Below are positions 1-8,401 of a DNA stretch of 64,000 bases, in pieces. Every line of letters begins with the position of its first letter. Positions within the stretch are counted from its first letter, which is position 1. The position numbers and the translations under genes were made by a program. The stretch covers positions 124,001 through 188,000 of the forward strand of contig NZ_CP106952.1 in the NCBI RefSeq assembly GCF_030419005.1, read 5' to 3'. Under the pieces are notes generated by a model. That model searched no databases. It had not been told where the DNA came from and saw only the letters and a list, made by a program, of their open reading frames with translations. The DNA is from Eleftheria terrae. Its GTDB lineage: Bacteria; Pseudomonadota; Gammaproteobacteria; Burkholderiales; Burkholderiaceae_C.

Positions 1-1
1 G

Positions 2-415
2 CAGGACCCCCTGGTCGAGCAGCACTGCGAGGAACTGGCCGGGGCGGATCTGGTGCTCGTCTTCCACCCGAACTGGTGGGGGCAGCCACCAGCCATCCTC
101 AAGGGATGGATCGACCGGGTGTTCCGCCTGAATACCGCCTATGGCTATCCGCCGGGCGTCCCACCGGAGGGCGTCCCCGCCGGCCTGCTCAAGGCCCGGC
201 ATGCGCTGGTGTTCAACACGTCCAACACGCCCGCGCAGCGTGAGCAGGAGGTGTTTGGCGACCCGCTGGAGGTGCTGTGGAAGCGCTGCGTGTTCCAGTT
301 GTGCGGGGTCGAGAGTGTCGTGCGGCGGATGTATGGCCCGGTGTCGGGCAGCACGGCGCAGCAACGGCAGGGCTGGATCGATGAGGTGCGGGCGACGGTG
401 CTGGGCGCCGCGTGA
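2..415 (+). CDS. NAD(P)H-dependent quinone oxidoreductase, flavodoxin-like (5' truncated)
   Basis: The reading frame is open from the first bases of the window, so the N-terminus lies outside; 137 residues are visible before the stop. The segment HPNWWGQPPAILKGWIDRVF matches the signature of the Flavodoxin_2 family (NQO1, MdaB, KefF), in which the aromatic residues and the PA-LKGW-DRVF stretch contact the flavin and the dimer interface. These FMN/FAD enzymes carry out two-electron reduction of quinones or electrophiles in the cytosol. Which subfamily this is cannot be told without the N-terminus. The next feature downstream is a non-coding heptamer array, so this gene ends its transcription unit. 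Confidence 0.85.
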   Translation, partial: QDPLVEQHCEELAGADLVLVFHPNWWGQPPAILKGWIDRVFRLNTAYGYPPGVPPEGVPAGLLKARHALVFNTSNTPAQREQEVFGDPLEVLWKRCVFQLCGVESVVRRMYGPVSGSTAQQRQGWIDEVRATVLGAA

Positions 416-995
416 TGGCGCAAGGCCCGGCCCGGCCAGCCGCAGGCCGGGCACCGATGCGCCTGACATCTCACGGGCCCCTTTGGCTCGGGCAGGCCGA
501 CCGCGCGCAGCGAGTGACGGCCACCCCTGAGACGCGCCCCTTGTGCGCCCTGCGCCCTGCGCCCTGCGCCCTGCGCCCTGCGCCTTGCGCCCTGCGCCCT
601 GCGCCCTGCGCCCTGCGCCCTGCGCCCTGCGCCTTGCGCCCTGCGCCCTGCGCCCTGCGCCCTGCGCCCTGCGCCCTGCGCCTTGCGCCTTGCGCCTTGC
701 GCCTTGCGCATCGTGCGCCCCCCGGCCGCTCCCACCGTCCGGGCTTCGGTCGCGGCGGTCGAACGGGCCTTGGTGACGGGCTCGGCGACCGGCGGCAGGA
801 TCCCTGGCCAGCGGTCGCTCGTGCACCTTGCCCCTGTTTCATGTCCAGCGCACTGCGCCCCCGGCACGTCGTGAAGCAGGTGGACGATGCCACCCGACGA
901 CGCCTCTGCAGCGTCTGCCGGTGTGGCGTCTCATCGATCGACCGGATGGCCGCTCCAGCGGAATCGGAGCACGGCCGAGGCCGTCGCAAGCCGGC
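416..995. other. Intergenic region with heptamer array, no gene seen
   Basis: This 580-base gap separates the flavoprotein gene from the convergent HAF/PEP-CTERM gene. Apart from the tandem GCGCCCT array in its middle I see no credible gene. The open frames that cross it on both strands exist only because the heptamer contains no stop codon in any frame, and they encode a repeating CALRPAP-type pattern. Confidence 0.7.
545..705. repeat. Tandem array of 23 heptamers, GCGCCCT with GCGCCTT variants
   Basis: The 7-base unit GCGCCCT is repeated head to tail without interruption for 23 copies. Most are identical. A minority read GCGCCTT, and the last four units before the array decays are all of this variant. 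Seven is not a multiple of three, so the array cycles through frames every 21 bases, which argues against a protein-coding role. It lies between convergent genes. This kind of short perfect array is prone to slipped-strand length changes. Confidence 0.95.
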
Positions 996-2153
996 TCAGG
1001 AAGCAAGGGCCGGCCCGCCGGAGGTGGACCGGCGGACGCCCCGACGCGAGGCGACGGCGATGGCCAGCAAGCCCACGCCCATCAGCGCCACGGTGCCAGG
1101 CTCGGGGACGGGCTGCAGCAAGAAGCCGTGGTACCCGTTGTTGAAATAGCCCCGACCGACGATCTCGCCACGGTCATTGATGTCGTGCGCGGCCACCAGG
1201 GTCCAGCCCTGCGCCGAACCGTCCACCAGCGCGTTCAGGTCCAGCATTTCACCGTTCTCGAACAGGAAGGCGTGGTAGCCCGTGAGCCAGTTGGGAGGAT
1301 CCAGCACCGCCGACGTGCCAACCACCAGGCCGCTGGCGTTGATTGCGTGCGCCGCCGAATTCGCGCCTCCCAGCGTCCCCAGGTCGTGCATCGAGGAGCC
1401 GTCGTGCAGGAAGGCATGCTCGACATAGGTTGAGACGAAGGAACTGCCGACGACCTGTCCACCTGCATTGATTCCGTTGGCTGTGCTGTCCAGCCCCAGG
1501 GTGCCGAGGTCGTGCATCGATCCGTTCTCATACCTGAAGGCGTGGGTGGGCCCGCCGGCGGCAATGGACGAGGAGCCGGCGATCTGGCCTGCTTCGTTGA
1601 TGGATGTGGCGATGCTCTGCACCCCCTCGATGCCGGGCGCACCGGCCAGCGTTCCAAGCAGGGTGGTGCCGTTTTCGTCATGGAGAAAGGCGGTTCGATG
1701 TCCGCCCTCCTCCGGGCTCAGGCCGCCCACGATCTGCGATTTCTCGTTGATGTCGCTGGCGACTCCCCATGCGCCCCCGAAGTCGCGCAGCTGGGCTCCG
1801 TCATACCAGAACGGACGGGTATCGGCGAGATGCGACGCCGCTGTGACGCCGACCACATGGCCGTCGCTGTTGATGCGGGCCGCCGCACTCAACCCGTCCA
1901 TCCGCCCGAGGGTGCGAAGCGAGCCAGCGTCGCGAACGAAGGCCTGGCCGCCCCTGTCCCTGTCCTGCGGCGTTTGCTCGATGTAGCCGGCCACCTTGCC
2001 ATCCGGGCTGACGCCGTTCGCCGAACTGAACTGCGCCTGCGAGTTGTCGATGTTCACCAGCCGGTAGCGCGGTGCCGCCGAAGCGGAAGCGGCCGCCAGC
2101 AGCAACGCGAGGCAGGAAACGTGAGCGACCTTCTTGAACCAGCGATCGACCAT
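996..2153 (-). CDS. HAF-repeat PEP-CTERM surface protein
   Basis: A secreted protein of 385 residues. The start chosen is the ATG at 2153, preceded by a GGAG ribosome site and followed by a clear signal peptide (MVDRWFKK, a hydrophobic core, then ASA before APRYRL). The mature part has about six copies of the HAF repeat (for example HAFLHDGSSMHDLGTLGG), a motif predicted to form short beta-strand repeats in extracellular proteins. It ends with a PEP-CTERM signal: VPEPGT, a hydrophobic stretch, then an RRGVRR cluster, recognised by an exosortase (EpsH/XrtA type) that anchors or releases the protein at the cell surface. No exosortase gene is in this window. The tail after the arginine cluster is about 10 residues longer than usual. 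The true ligand or function is unknown. Confidence 0.88.
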   Translation of the reverse strand: MVDRWFKKVAHVSCLALLLAAASASAAPRYRLVNIDNSQAQFSSANGVSPDGKVAGYIEQTPQDRDRGGQAFVRDAGSLRTLGRMDGLSAAARINSDGHVVGVTAASHLADTRPFWYDGAQLRDFGGAWGVASDINEKSQIVGGLSPEEGGHRTAFLHDENGTTLLGTLAGAPGIEGVQSIATSINEAGQIAGSSSIAAGGPTHAFRYENGSMHDLGTLGLDSTANGINAGGQVVGSSFVSTYVEHAFLHDGSSMHDLGTLGGANSAAHAINASGLVVGTSAVLDPPNWLTGYHAFLFENGEMLDLNALVDGSAQGWTLVAAHDINDRGEIVGRGYFNNGYHGFLLQPVPEPGTVALMGVGLLAIAVASRRGVRRSTSGGPALAS

Positions 2154-2713
2154 GGCAAATGCTCCGGGAGGGTGACGAATGACCGGCAGCCGGCGCCGGC
2201 TGGAACGATGCTCGCATGACAGGCGTGCGGGCCGCTGACTTGCAACATCCGGCAGCCAAAGTACCTTTGGGCACTGGCGGGCGATATCCCCCAACCCTAG
2301 GGGGCTCCGAGGCCTGCCATTTGCTTCGCCCCGGCCACCGTCCAGCCAGGCGCCACAGCGCCCGGGGCAGGCCGGCATATCGCCGCGCAGCCGTCGCGCG
2401 AGGGCGAGCAGGTGCGTGACGATGCGCAAGCGGTCGGCGCCACGGCCCATCCGCCCCGGCGGGCCCTCTTGAACCGCAGCCCCGGCCGCCAGCGCGTGCC
2501 CCATCCCGCCAGTGGCGATGGGCCCGCAGCCTTCAGTGAATGGCGATGCGCTGCCCGCGCCTGCCACCGGGACTGCCGGCCCCGGCCCGCATGCGGGCCG
2601 CTTCGTCCCGCTTCAGAACAAGCGGTAACCCATCGAAAGCATCGGGATAGGCCGAATGGAACCGATTCCATGACAATACCTTCGCCCCGCTGATCGGGCC
2701 AAGAGGAGACAAC
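2154..2713. other. Divergent intergenic region with regulatory palindromes
   Basis: This 560-base gap separates the HAF-repeat gene (leftward) from the ricin-lectin oxidoreductase (rightward), so it must hold both promoters. It contains an 18-base perfect palindrome (CGGCCCGCATGCGGGCCG, 2583-2600) and a 14-base LacI-type operator at 2657-2670. I see no gene in it. Confidence 0.6.
2657..2670. promoter_or_regulatory. LacI-family-type operator TGGAACCGATTCCA
   Basis: A palindrome with perfect 5-base arms (TGGAA and TTCCA) around CCGA, ending 43 bases upstream of the ricin-lectin/di-heme gene start. The same 14 bases occur at 63960-63973 upstream of the GH3 glycoside hydrolase gene. Even-length inverted repeats with a central CG-type step are typical of LacI/GalR-family operators in sugar-utilisation regulons. 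No LacI-family gene is in this window, so the cognate regulator is unknown. Confidence 0.65.
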
Positions 2714-5308
2714 ATGGAGTCCTGGTTTGGAAGCCGGCGAGCGCCTGTGCTCGCCGCACAGTTCGGCCTGTGCGCCGTTGTGTTGGCCGGTTGCGGAGGC
2801 GGCAGCGACGGGCCGCCGTCACGCGGCACCGCCAGTGCGCAGGCGGCGGCCCCAGCGGTCGCCGCAGGCCGCTACAGCCTGCGGCATGCCGCCATGGGTC
2901 AGTGCCTTGGCGTGCCGCCCGGCAGCATGAGTGACGGCACCAAGCTGCGCGCCGCTGCCTGCAGCACCGACAGCGGGCAGCGCTTCGACCTCAGCGAAGT
3001 TCAGGCCGGCGTGTACAAGCTCCTGCTCGCCAGCAGCTCGAAGGCGCTGGATGTGGAAAACGCCTCGTCCAGCGACGGTGCACCTCTTCAACAATGGACC
3101 GACAACGGCACCAACGCGCAGCGCTTCAAGCTGCAGGCGCTGCGCGACGGTGTGTTTGCCCTCGTCAACCTGGGCAGCGGCAAGTGCGTCGAGGTGGCCG
3201 GCACGCAGGTGCGCCAGCAGCCCTGCAGCGGTAGTGACGCTCAGCAGTTCCAGCTGTGGTCGGCCGACGGCGGGCAGGCACCGGCGGCCGGCTACGTGCC
3301 GCTGTTTCCGGCCGGCACCGAGGTGATCGAGCAGATCCAGTACACCGAGCCCGACGGCACCCTGGTGACGCTGATGGGCGCGCGCGCCACCGAACGCCAT
3401 GCACGCGAGCGCGGCGAGCCGTGGGACGCGCCGGACGCCGGGCCGGGCCGCTACCTCACCTTCCCGGCCTTCTATTTCCAGAACCGCACCTTCGGCCTGG
3501 AGATCCGGGACGGCGTGCCGGCAGGCCGGCAGCGGGTGGAGTTCCGCCTGCGCGTCAATGACGGCACCTTCGACGGCACCACGTTCAGCCTGTTCCGCAA
3601 TGTGCTGGACCCCGGCGTGCGCGATTTCGGCTGGTCGCTGAACTACGGCTTCAACAACCCGAAGGAAGGCAACCGGCCCATCTGCCATGCCGGCCAAGCG
3701 TCGGAAGACTGCATGATGGTGGTGGATTCGAACTGGCGCACCGACCCGCACAGCAGCTTGAAGGTCGGCGACAAGATCGAACTGGCGCCGGCACCTCGCC
3801 TGCGCTATGACGCACAGGGCCGTGCGGTGATCGACGGTGGAGGCTCCCGCTACTACTCGTCGGAGCCGCTGTACGTGGTGGGGGTCGGGCTGCGGCCCTG
3901 GTACGGCGTCGCGCCGAACCTCGACTCCGAGCCGCTGCCCGAGGCGGCCCTGCTCGGCGGGCAGACCAGCGTGTCGTACAACTACTCGGACGAGCCGATG
4001 CGCATGTTCCAGCAGATGGCGAACAACATCGGCATCGGCAACACCAAGCGCTTCGTGGAAGGCCGCCGGCTGTTCCACACCTCGTTCGCCGATGGGCGGC
4101 ATTCCGAGCACCCGGATGTCAACCCGGTGTTCAGTGCCCACATCGGGCAGCTCGGCCCCCGCTTCAACCAGAGCAGCTGCATCGCCTGCCACAGCGGCAA
4201 CGGCCGCACGCGGGCACCGGCGCTGGGCACGCCCCTGGAAGCCACGGTCCTGACCGGTGCAGCCGGGGCTGATGGCGAGCGCCGGCCCGACCCGGTCTAC
4301 GGCTTCAACATCCAGCAGCGGGCCGGCAGCCCGGGTGCGCCGGACCACAGCGTCACGGTGCAGCGCTTCGAAACCAGCGTGCGCACCCTGCCCGACGGTG
4401 AGAAGGTGGAGCTGCAGAAGCCGGTCTATGCCTTCAAGGGGCCGGTCCCGGCGCAGTACTCGGTGCGGCAGGCGCCCCAGGTCATCGGCATGGGCCTGCT
4501 CGAAGCGCTGAGCGAGGACAGCATCGTGGCGCTTGCCGACCCGGACGACCGCAACCAGGACGGCGTGCGCGGTGTGCCCAACTTCGTGCTCGACCCCGAA
4601 ACCGGCCAGACCCGGCTGGGCCGCTTCGGCTGGAAGGCCGCCAAGGCAAGCGTGCGCCACCAGGCCGCCGAGGCGCTGGTGAACGACATGGGCGTGGTCT
4701 CGCCGGTGTACCCGTCGCGGCGCTGCCAGCAGGGCGCGCCCGACTGCCGCAGCCGGCCGGAAGGCAGCGGCGTGTCCGAGTCCGAGCTGCAGCGGCTGTC
4801 GCAGTACCTGCAACTGATTGGCGTGCCGGCGCAACGCAGCCTGCGCAGCGGCTATCCCGCCGGCATCCGGGTGTCGCCGGAGCATGACGTCAACCCGCAG
4901 CGCATCGCGCGTGGGGCCACCGCCTTCGCGCAGGCGCGCTGCACGGCCTGCCACGTGGCGCAGCTCAAGACCGGCAACACCCATCCGTTCGCCGAGCTGC
5001 GCAACCAGGTCATCCGGCCCTACGCCGACCTGCTGCTGCACGACATGGGTCCCGGCCTGGCCGACACGCTGGCCGAAGGCCGCGCCCAGCCCTCCATGTG
5101 GCGCACCGCGCCGCTGTGGGGCCTGGGCCTGCTGCCCTATGTGCAGGGCGGTGGGCAGCAGGTGCGCTACCTGCACGACGGGCGGGCCCGCAGCTTGATG
5201 GAAGCCATCCTGTGGCACGCTGGCGAAGCGGATGCCAGCCGCCGCAGCTTCGAGTCGCTGTCAAAGGAGGACCGGGATGCGGTGATCGCCTTCTTGCAAT
5301 CGCTGTAG
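2714..5308 (+). CDS. Ricin-B lectin / di-heme oxidoreductase (DUF1111-type) fusion lipoprotein
   Basis: 864 residues. The ATG follows an AGAGGAG ribosome site. Residues 1-27 form a lipoprotein signal ending in LAGC (lipid-modified Cys27), so the protein is exported and membrane-anchored. Residues about 52-185 form a ricin B-type beta-trefoil with three QxF repeats (QRFDL, QRFKL, QQFQL), a carbohydrate-binding module. The rest resembles the di-haem oxidoreductase/putative peroxidase family (DHOR, DUF1111), with c-type heme motifs CIACH (489-493) and CTACH (743-747) and the family's typical 'GRFGWKA' and 'HDMGPGLAD' segments. The family is related to cytochrome c peroxidase, but its reaction is not settled. 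The lectin implies action on or near polysaccharide. The shared operator with the GH3 gene suggests induction by a sugar. Confidence 0.88.
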   Translation: MESWFGSRRAPVLAAQFGLCAVVLAGCGGGSDGPPSRGTASAQAAAPAVAAGRYSLRHAAMGQCLGVPPGSMSDGTKLRAAACSTDSGQRFDLSEVQAGVYKLLLASSSKALDVENASSSDGAPLQQWTDNGTNAQRFKLQALRDGVFALVNLGSGKCVEVAGTQVRQQPCSGSDAQQFQLWSADGGQAPAAGYVPLFPAGTEVIEQIQYTEPDGTLVTLMGARATERHARERGEPWDAPDAGPGRYLTFPAFYFQNRTFGLEIRDGVPAGRQRVEFRLRVNDGTFDGTTFSLFRNVLDPGVRDFGWSLNYGFNNPKEGNRPICHAGQASEDCMMVVDSNWRTDPHSSLKVGDKIELAPAPRLRYDAQGRAVIDGGGSRYYSSEPLYVVGVGLRPWYGVAPNLDSEPLPEAALLGGQTSVSYNYSDEPMRMFQQMANNIGIGNTKRFVEGRRLFHTSFADGRHSEHPDVNPVFSAHIGQLGPRFNQSSCIACHSGNGRTRAPALGTPLEATVLTGAAGADGERRPDPVYGFNIQQRAGSPGAPDHSVTVQRFETSVRTLPDGEKVELQKPVYAFKGPVPAQYSVRQAPQVIGMGLLEALSEDSIVALADPDDRNQDGVRGVPNFVLDPETGQTRLGRFGWKAAKASVRHQAAEALVNDMGVVSPVYPSRRCQQGAPDCRSRPEGSGVSESELQRLSQYLQLIGVPAQRSLRSGYPAGIRVSPEHDVNPQRIARGATAFAQARCTACHVAQLKTGNTHPFAELRNQVIRPYADLLLHDMGPGLADTLAEGRAQPSMWRTAPLWGLGLLPYVQGGGQQVRYLHDGRARSLMEAILWHAGEADASRRSFESLSKEDRDAVIAFLQSL

Positions 5309-5473
5309 GCTGCCGGCCGGCGCAGCGGCGCGCCGGCCTGTCGCCCCGACGGCCAGGGGCCTGCCACGTCGCAGGCGGTAACGATGGCGCCCGGCAGGGA
5401 CGCCCCCCGGTCCGCCGAAGGGCCGGGAGCCGGGGCGGCGATCCCCCGTCGCCCGCTTCCCTAGAATCCCCCC

Positions 5474-7384
5474 ATGAGTGCCGTCCCCGCTTCCCCTGCC
5501 CGCCGCCCCATCCGTGAACTGCCCGACGAGCTGATCAGCCAGATCGCGGCCGGTGAAGTGGTGGAGCGCCCCGCTTCGGTGGTGCGTGAGCTGATCGACA
5601 ACGCGCTGGACGCCGGGGCCACCGAAATCACCCTGAAGCTGCTGGCCGGCGGCGTGCGCTCCATCGTGGTGGAAGACAACGGTGCCGGCATTCCGGCCGA
5701 CGAACTGCCGCTGGCCCTGCGGCGCCATGCCACGAGCAAGATCACCTCGCTGCCGGACCTGGAATCGGTCTCGACCATGGGCTTCCGTGGCGAGGCGCTC
5801 GCCGCCATTGCCTCGGTGGCCGAAGTGGCGCTGCTCAGCCGCACTGCCGATGCCCCGCATGCCTTCCGGCTCGACGCCCGCTCGGGCGAGCTGTCGCCGG
5901 CGGCACGCGCAGTGGGCACCAGCGTCGAGGTGCGGGAGCTGTTCTTCAGCACGCCGGCCCGCCGCAAGTTCCTGAAGACCGATGCCACCGAGATGGCGCA
6001 CTGCCTGGAGGCGGTGCGCCGGCATGCACTGGCCCGCCCGGACGTGGCCTTCGCCGTCTGGCACGAAGGCCGGCTGGTCGAGCAATGGCGCAAGGGCAGC
6101 GCCGAGCAGCGCGTGAAAGACGTGCTGGGCGAGGACTTCCTGGCGCAAAGCCGGCCGGTGGACGCCCGCATCGGCCCGCTGCATGTCCGCGGCCGGGCCG
6201 GTGTGCCGGACGCCGCCCGCGCCCGAGCCGACCAGCAGTACTGCTATGTGAACGGCCGCTATGTGCGCGACAAGCTGCTGGCCCACGGCGCCCGCTCGGC
6301 ATACGAAGACGTGCTGCACGGCTCGCGCCAGCCGACCTATGTGCTGTTCGTCGACATCGCGCCCGAACGGGTGGACGTCAACGTGCACCCCACCAAGATC
6401 GAGGTGCGCTTCCGCGATTCGCGCGAGGTGCACCAGGCCGTGCGCCATGCGGTGGATGACGCGCTGGCCCTGTCGCGCGCCGGCGAGGCCGCGGCCGGCA
6501 CGGCCGCACCGGCGCTCGGCTGGCCGGCCACCAGCGCACAAGCCGGCCTGGCCGGCATGGCGGACACCGGCACCGGCCCGGCCGGCGCGGGCGCCGGCGC
6601 CCGCTTCGGCGGGCTGCGACCCGGCTGGAACCCGCCGCCACAGGTGCAGGGACGCCTGGCACTGCGTGACGCGGCCATCCTGTATGCGCAGGAAGCCGCC
6701 CCCGCCTGGCGTCCGGCCGCACCGGCCGGTGCAGTGCCGGCCGGCGCCGCCGACACCGCGGCGGCAGCTGCGGCCACCCCGTCCGCGGGCGATGCCGAAG
6801 CCTGGCCGCTGGGCCGTGCCGTGGCGCAGATTGGCGGCATCTACATCCTGGCCGAGAATGCGCAGGGCCTGGTCATCGTCGACATGCACGCGGCCCACGA
6901 GCGCATCGTCTACGAGCAGCTCAAGAGCCACCTTGCCGCACAACGCATCGAGTCGCAACCGCTGCTGATCCCCGCCACCTTCGCCGCCACGCCGCAGGAG
7001 GTGGCCACCGCCGAAGCCCAGCGTGAGGCACTCGCGACCCTGGGCCTGGAAGTCACGCCGCTCGGGCCGGCCACGCTGGCGGTGCGCTCGCGCCCGGCGG
7101 CCCTGCCCTCGGCCGACGTGGTGGAGCTGGCTCGCAGCGTGCTGGCCGAGCTGGCGCAGTACGACGCCAGCGACGTGATCCAGCGCGCCCAGCACGAGCT
7201 GCTGGCCACCATGGCCTGCCATGGCGCGGTGCGCGCCAACCGCCGCCTGACGCTGGACGAGATGAACGCGCTGCTGCGCGACATGGAGCGCACCGAGCGG
7301 GCCGACCAGTGCAACCACGGCCGGCCCACCTGGCGGCAACTCTCGCTGCGCGAGTTGGACGGCCTCTTCATGCGCGGCCGCTGA
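5474..7384 (+). CDS. mutL: DNA mismatch repair protein MutL, endonuclease type
   Basis: 636 residues, a normal MutL length. The N-terminal GHL ATPase is shown by NALDAGA, DNGAGI and TMGFRGEAL. An Ala/Pro-rich linker (about 335-440) leads to the C-terminal dimerisation domain. That domain carries DMHAAHERIVYE (about residue 469), which fits the DxHA(x)2E(x)4E metal-binding endonuclease motif, together with ACHGAVRA and CNHGRPT. The protein is therefore predicted to nick the nascent strand itself, as in bacteria lacking MutH, after recruitment by MutS. In many bacteria mutL is followed directly by miaA; here miaA is about 4.3 kb downstream. Confidence 0.97.
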   Translation: MSAVPASPARRPIRELPDELISQIAAGEVVERPASVVRELIDNALDAGATEITLKLLAGGVRSIVVEDNGAGIPADELPLALRRHATSKITSLPDLESVSTMGFRGEALAAIASVAEVALLSRTADAPHAFRLDARSGELSPAARAVGTSVEVRELFFSTPARRKFLKTDATEMAHCLEAVRRHALARPDVAFAVWHEGRLVEQWRKGSAEQRVKDVLGEDFLAQSRPVDARIGPLHVRGRAGVPDAARARADQQYCYVNGRYVRDKLLAHGARSAYEDVLHGSRQPTYVLFVDIAPERVDVNVHPTKIEVRFRDSREVHQAVRHAVDDALALSRAGEAAAGTAAPALGWPATSAQAGLAGMADTGTGPAGAGAGARFGGLRPGWNPPPQVQGRLALRDAAILYAQEAAPAWRPAAPAGAVPAGAADTAAAAAATPSAGDAEAWPLGRAVAQIGGIYILAENAQGLVIVDMHAAHERIVYEQLKSHLAAQRIESQPLLIPATFAATPQEVATAEAQREALATLGLEVTPLGPATLAVRSRPAALPSADVVELARSVLAELAQYDASDVIQRAQHELLATMACHGAVRANRRLTLDEMNALLRDMERTERADQCNHGRPTWRQLSLRELDGLFMRGR

Positions 7385-7497
7385 ACGGCACCGCGCCGCG
7401 CCGCGCAGCCGGCCTTGGCGTGACAAGCTGCTCAAGAGCCGCCCCCGCGTGAGGCGCGCCCCCTGTACTCCGGCCGGCGGCGGCCGATCTCTGGCGC

Positions 7498-8349
7498 ATG
7501 ACGCTCACCGCTGCCTTTCGCCGCCGCCTGGCCCCCGCCCTGCTGATGCTGCTTGTGCTGACGGCCGGCTGCAGCGTGCTGGACACCCAGCAGCGCCGCT
7601 GGATCTTCCAGCCCCAGGCGATGCCGGCGGCGCCGGCCGAAGCGGGCGTGGAGGAGGTGTGGCTGGACTTCACCTCGGCGGTGTCGGGCGAACCGGTGCG
7701 GCTGCATGCGCTGTGGCTGCCGCAGGCAAAGGCCGACGCGCCAGTGCTGCTCTACCTGCATGGCGCCCGCTGGGGCGTGACTGGACGCGCCAGCGGCGAG
7801 CGCATGCACCGCATGCACGCGATGGGTTTCAGCGTGCTGGCCCTGGATTACCGCGGCTTCGGCCGCAGCACCGCCGTCCTCCCCTCGGAAGCCCTGGCGC
7901 ATGAAGACGCCCGCGCCGCCTGGCGCTGGCTGCAGGCCCGGCGCCCGGACGCGCCGCGCTACCTGTTCGGCCATTCGCTGGGGGGCGCCATCGCGGTGCA
8001 CCTGGCCACCGAACTGCCCGACCTGCAAGGCCTGATGGTGGAAGGCACCTTCACCTCGGTGGCCGATGTGTTCGGCACCCTGCGCTGGGGCTGGCTGCCG
8101 GTGCGCTGGCTGATCACCCAGCGCTTCGACTCGGCCGCCCGCATCGCCGCCATCAAGGCACCGGTGCTGGTGGTGCATGGCAGCGACGACACGGTCATCA
8201 AGCCCGAGCTGGGGCGTGCCCTCTATGAGCGCATCACCGCACGCAAGCGCTTCGTGCTGGTCGACGGTGGCACGCACAGCAATACGCACGCGCTGGCCGA
8301 GCCGCAGTACCTGGCCGCGCTGCAGGACTTGTTCGGCTTGAAGCCGTGA
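7498..8349 (+). CDS. Alpha/beta-hydrolase lipoprotein
   Basis: 283 residues. The N-terminus is a lipoprotein signal peptide ending in LTAGC (Cys25), so the enzyme is exported and membrane-anchored. The body is an alpha/beta-hydrolase fold of the BAAT/serine aminopeptidase type: oxyanion region LYLHGARWG, nucleophile elbow GHSLGG (serine near residue 159), acid GSDDTVI (about 229) and histidine in GGTHSN (about 261), all in the expected order. The substrate is not predictable; an ester or short peptide is possible. It lies 113 bases after mutL, on the same strand. Confidence 0.85.
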   Translation: MTLTAAFRRRLAPALLMLLVLTAGCSVLDTQQRRWIFQPQAMPAAPAEAGVEEVWLDFTSAVSGEPVRLHALWLPQAKADAPVLLYLHGARWGVTGRASGERMHRMHAMGFSVLALDYRGFGRSTAVLPSEALAHEDARAAWRWLQARRPDAPRYLFGHSLGGAIAVHLATELPDLQGLMVEGTFTSVADVFGTLRWGWLPVRWLITQRFDSAARIAAIKAPVLVVHGSDDTVIKPELGRALYERITARKRFVLVDGGTHSNTHALAEPQYLAALQDLFGLKP

Positions 8350-8401
8350 GGGCCCGCGACGTGGTCCAATCCGGGATTCAGCCCCCAGTTCCTGTTTCCG
8401 G

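Noticed and set aside
545..705. Heptamer array as a CRISPR or replication-origin iteron
   Set aside because: No spacers, and the unit is too short for a CRISPR. The G/C-rich unit, absence of an adjacent A/T-rich region and lack of dnaA or rep genes argue against an origin.
145..1149. Several open frames with repeating CALRPAP or GAGRRAQ patterns over the heptamer array
   Set aside because: They arise from a 7-base repeat read in all frames; no start, ribosome site or domain supports translation.
2819..5218. A 799-residue open frame antisense to the lectin/di-heme gene
   Set aside because: Long antisense frames without stops are normal at this G+C content. The sequence is low-complexity (Arg, His, Ala, Gly rich), has no recognisable domain and lies fully opposite a gene with clear motifs.
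5261..7435. A 724-residue frame antisense to mutL
   Set aside because: Same shadow effect; the sense strand has a complete set of MutL motifs.
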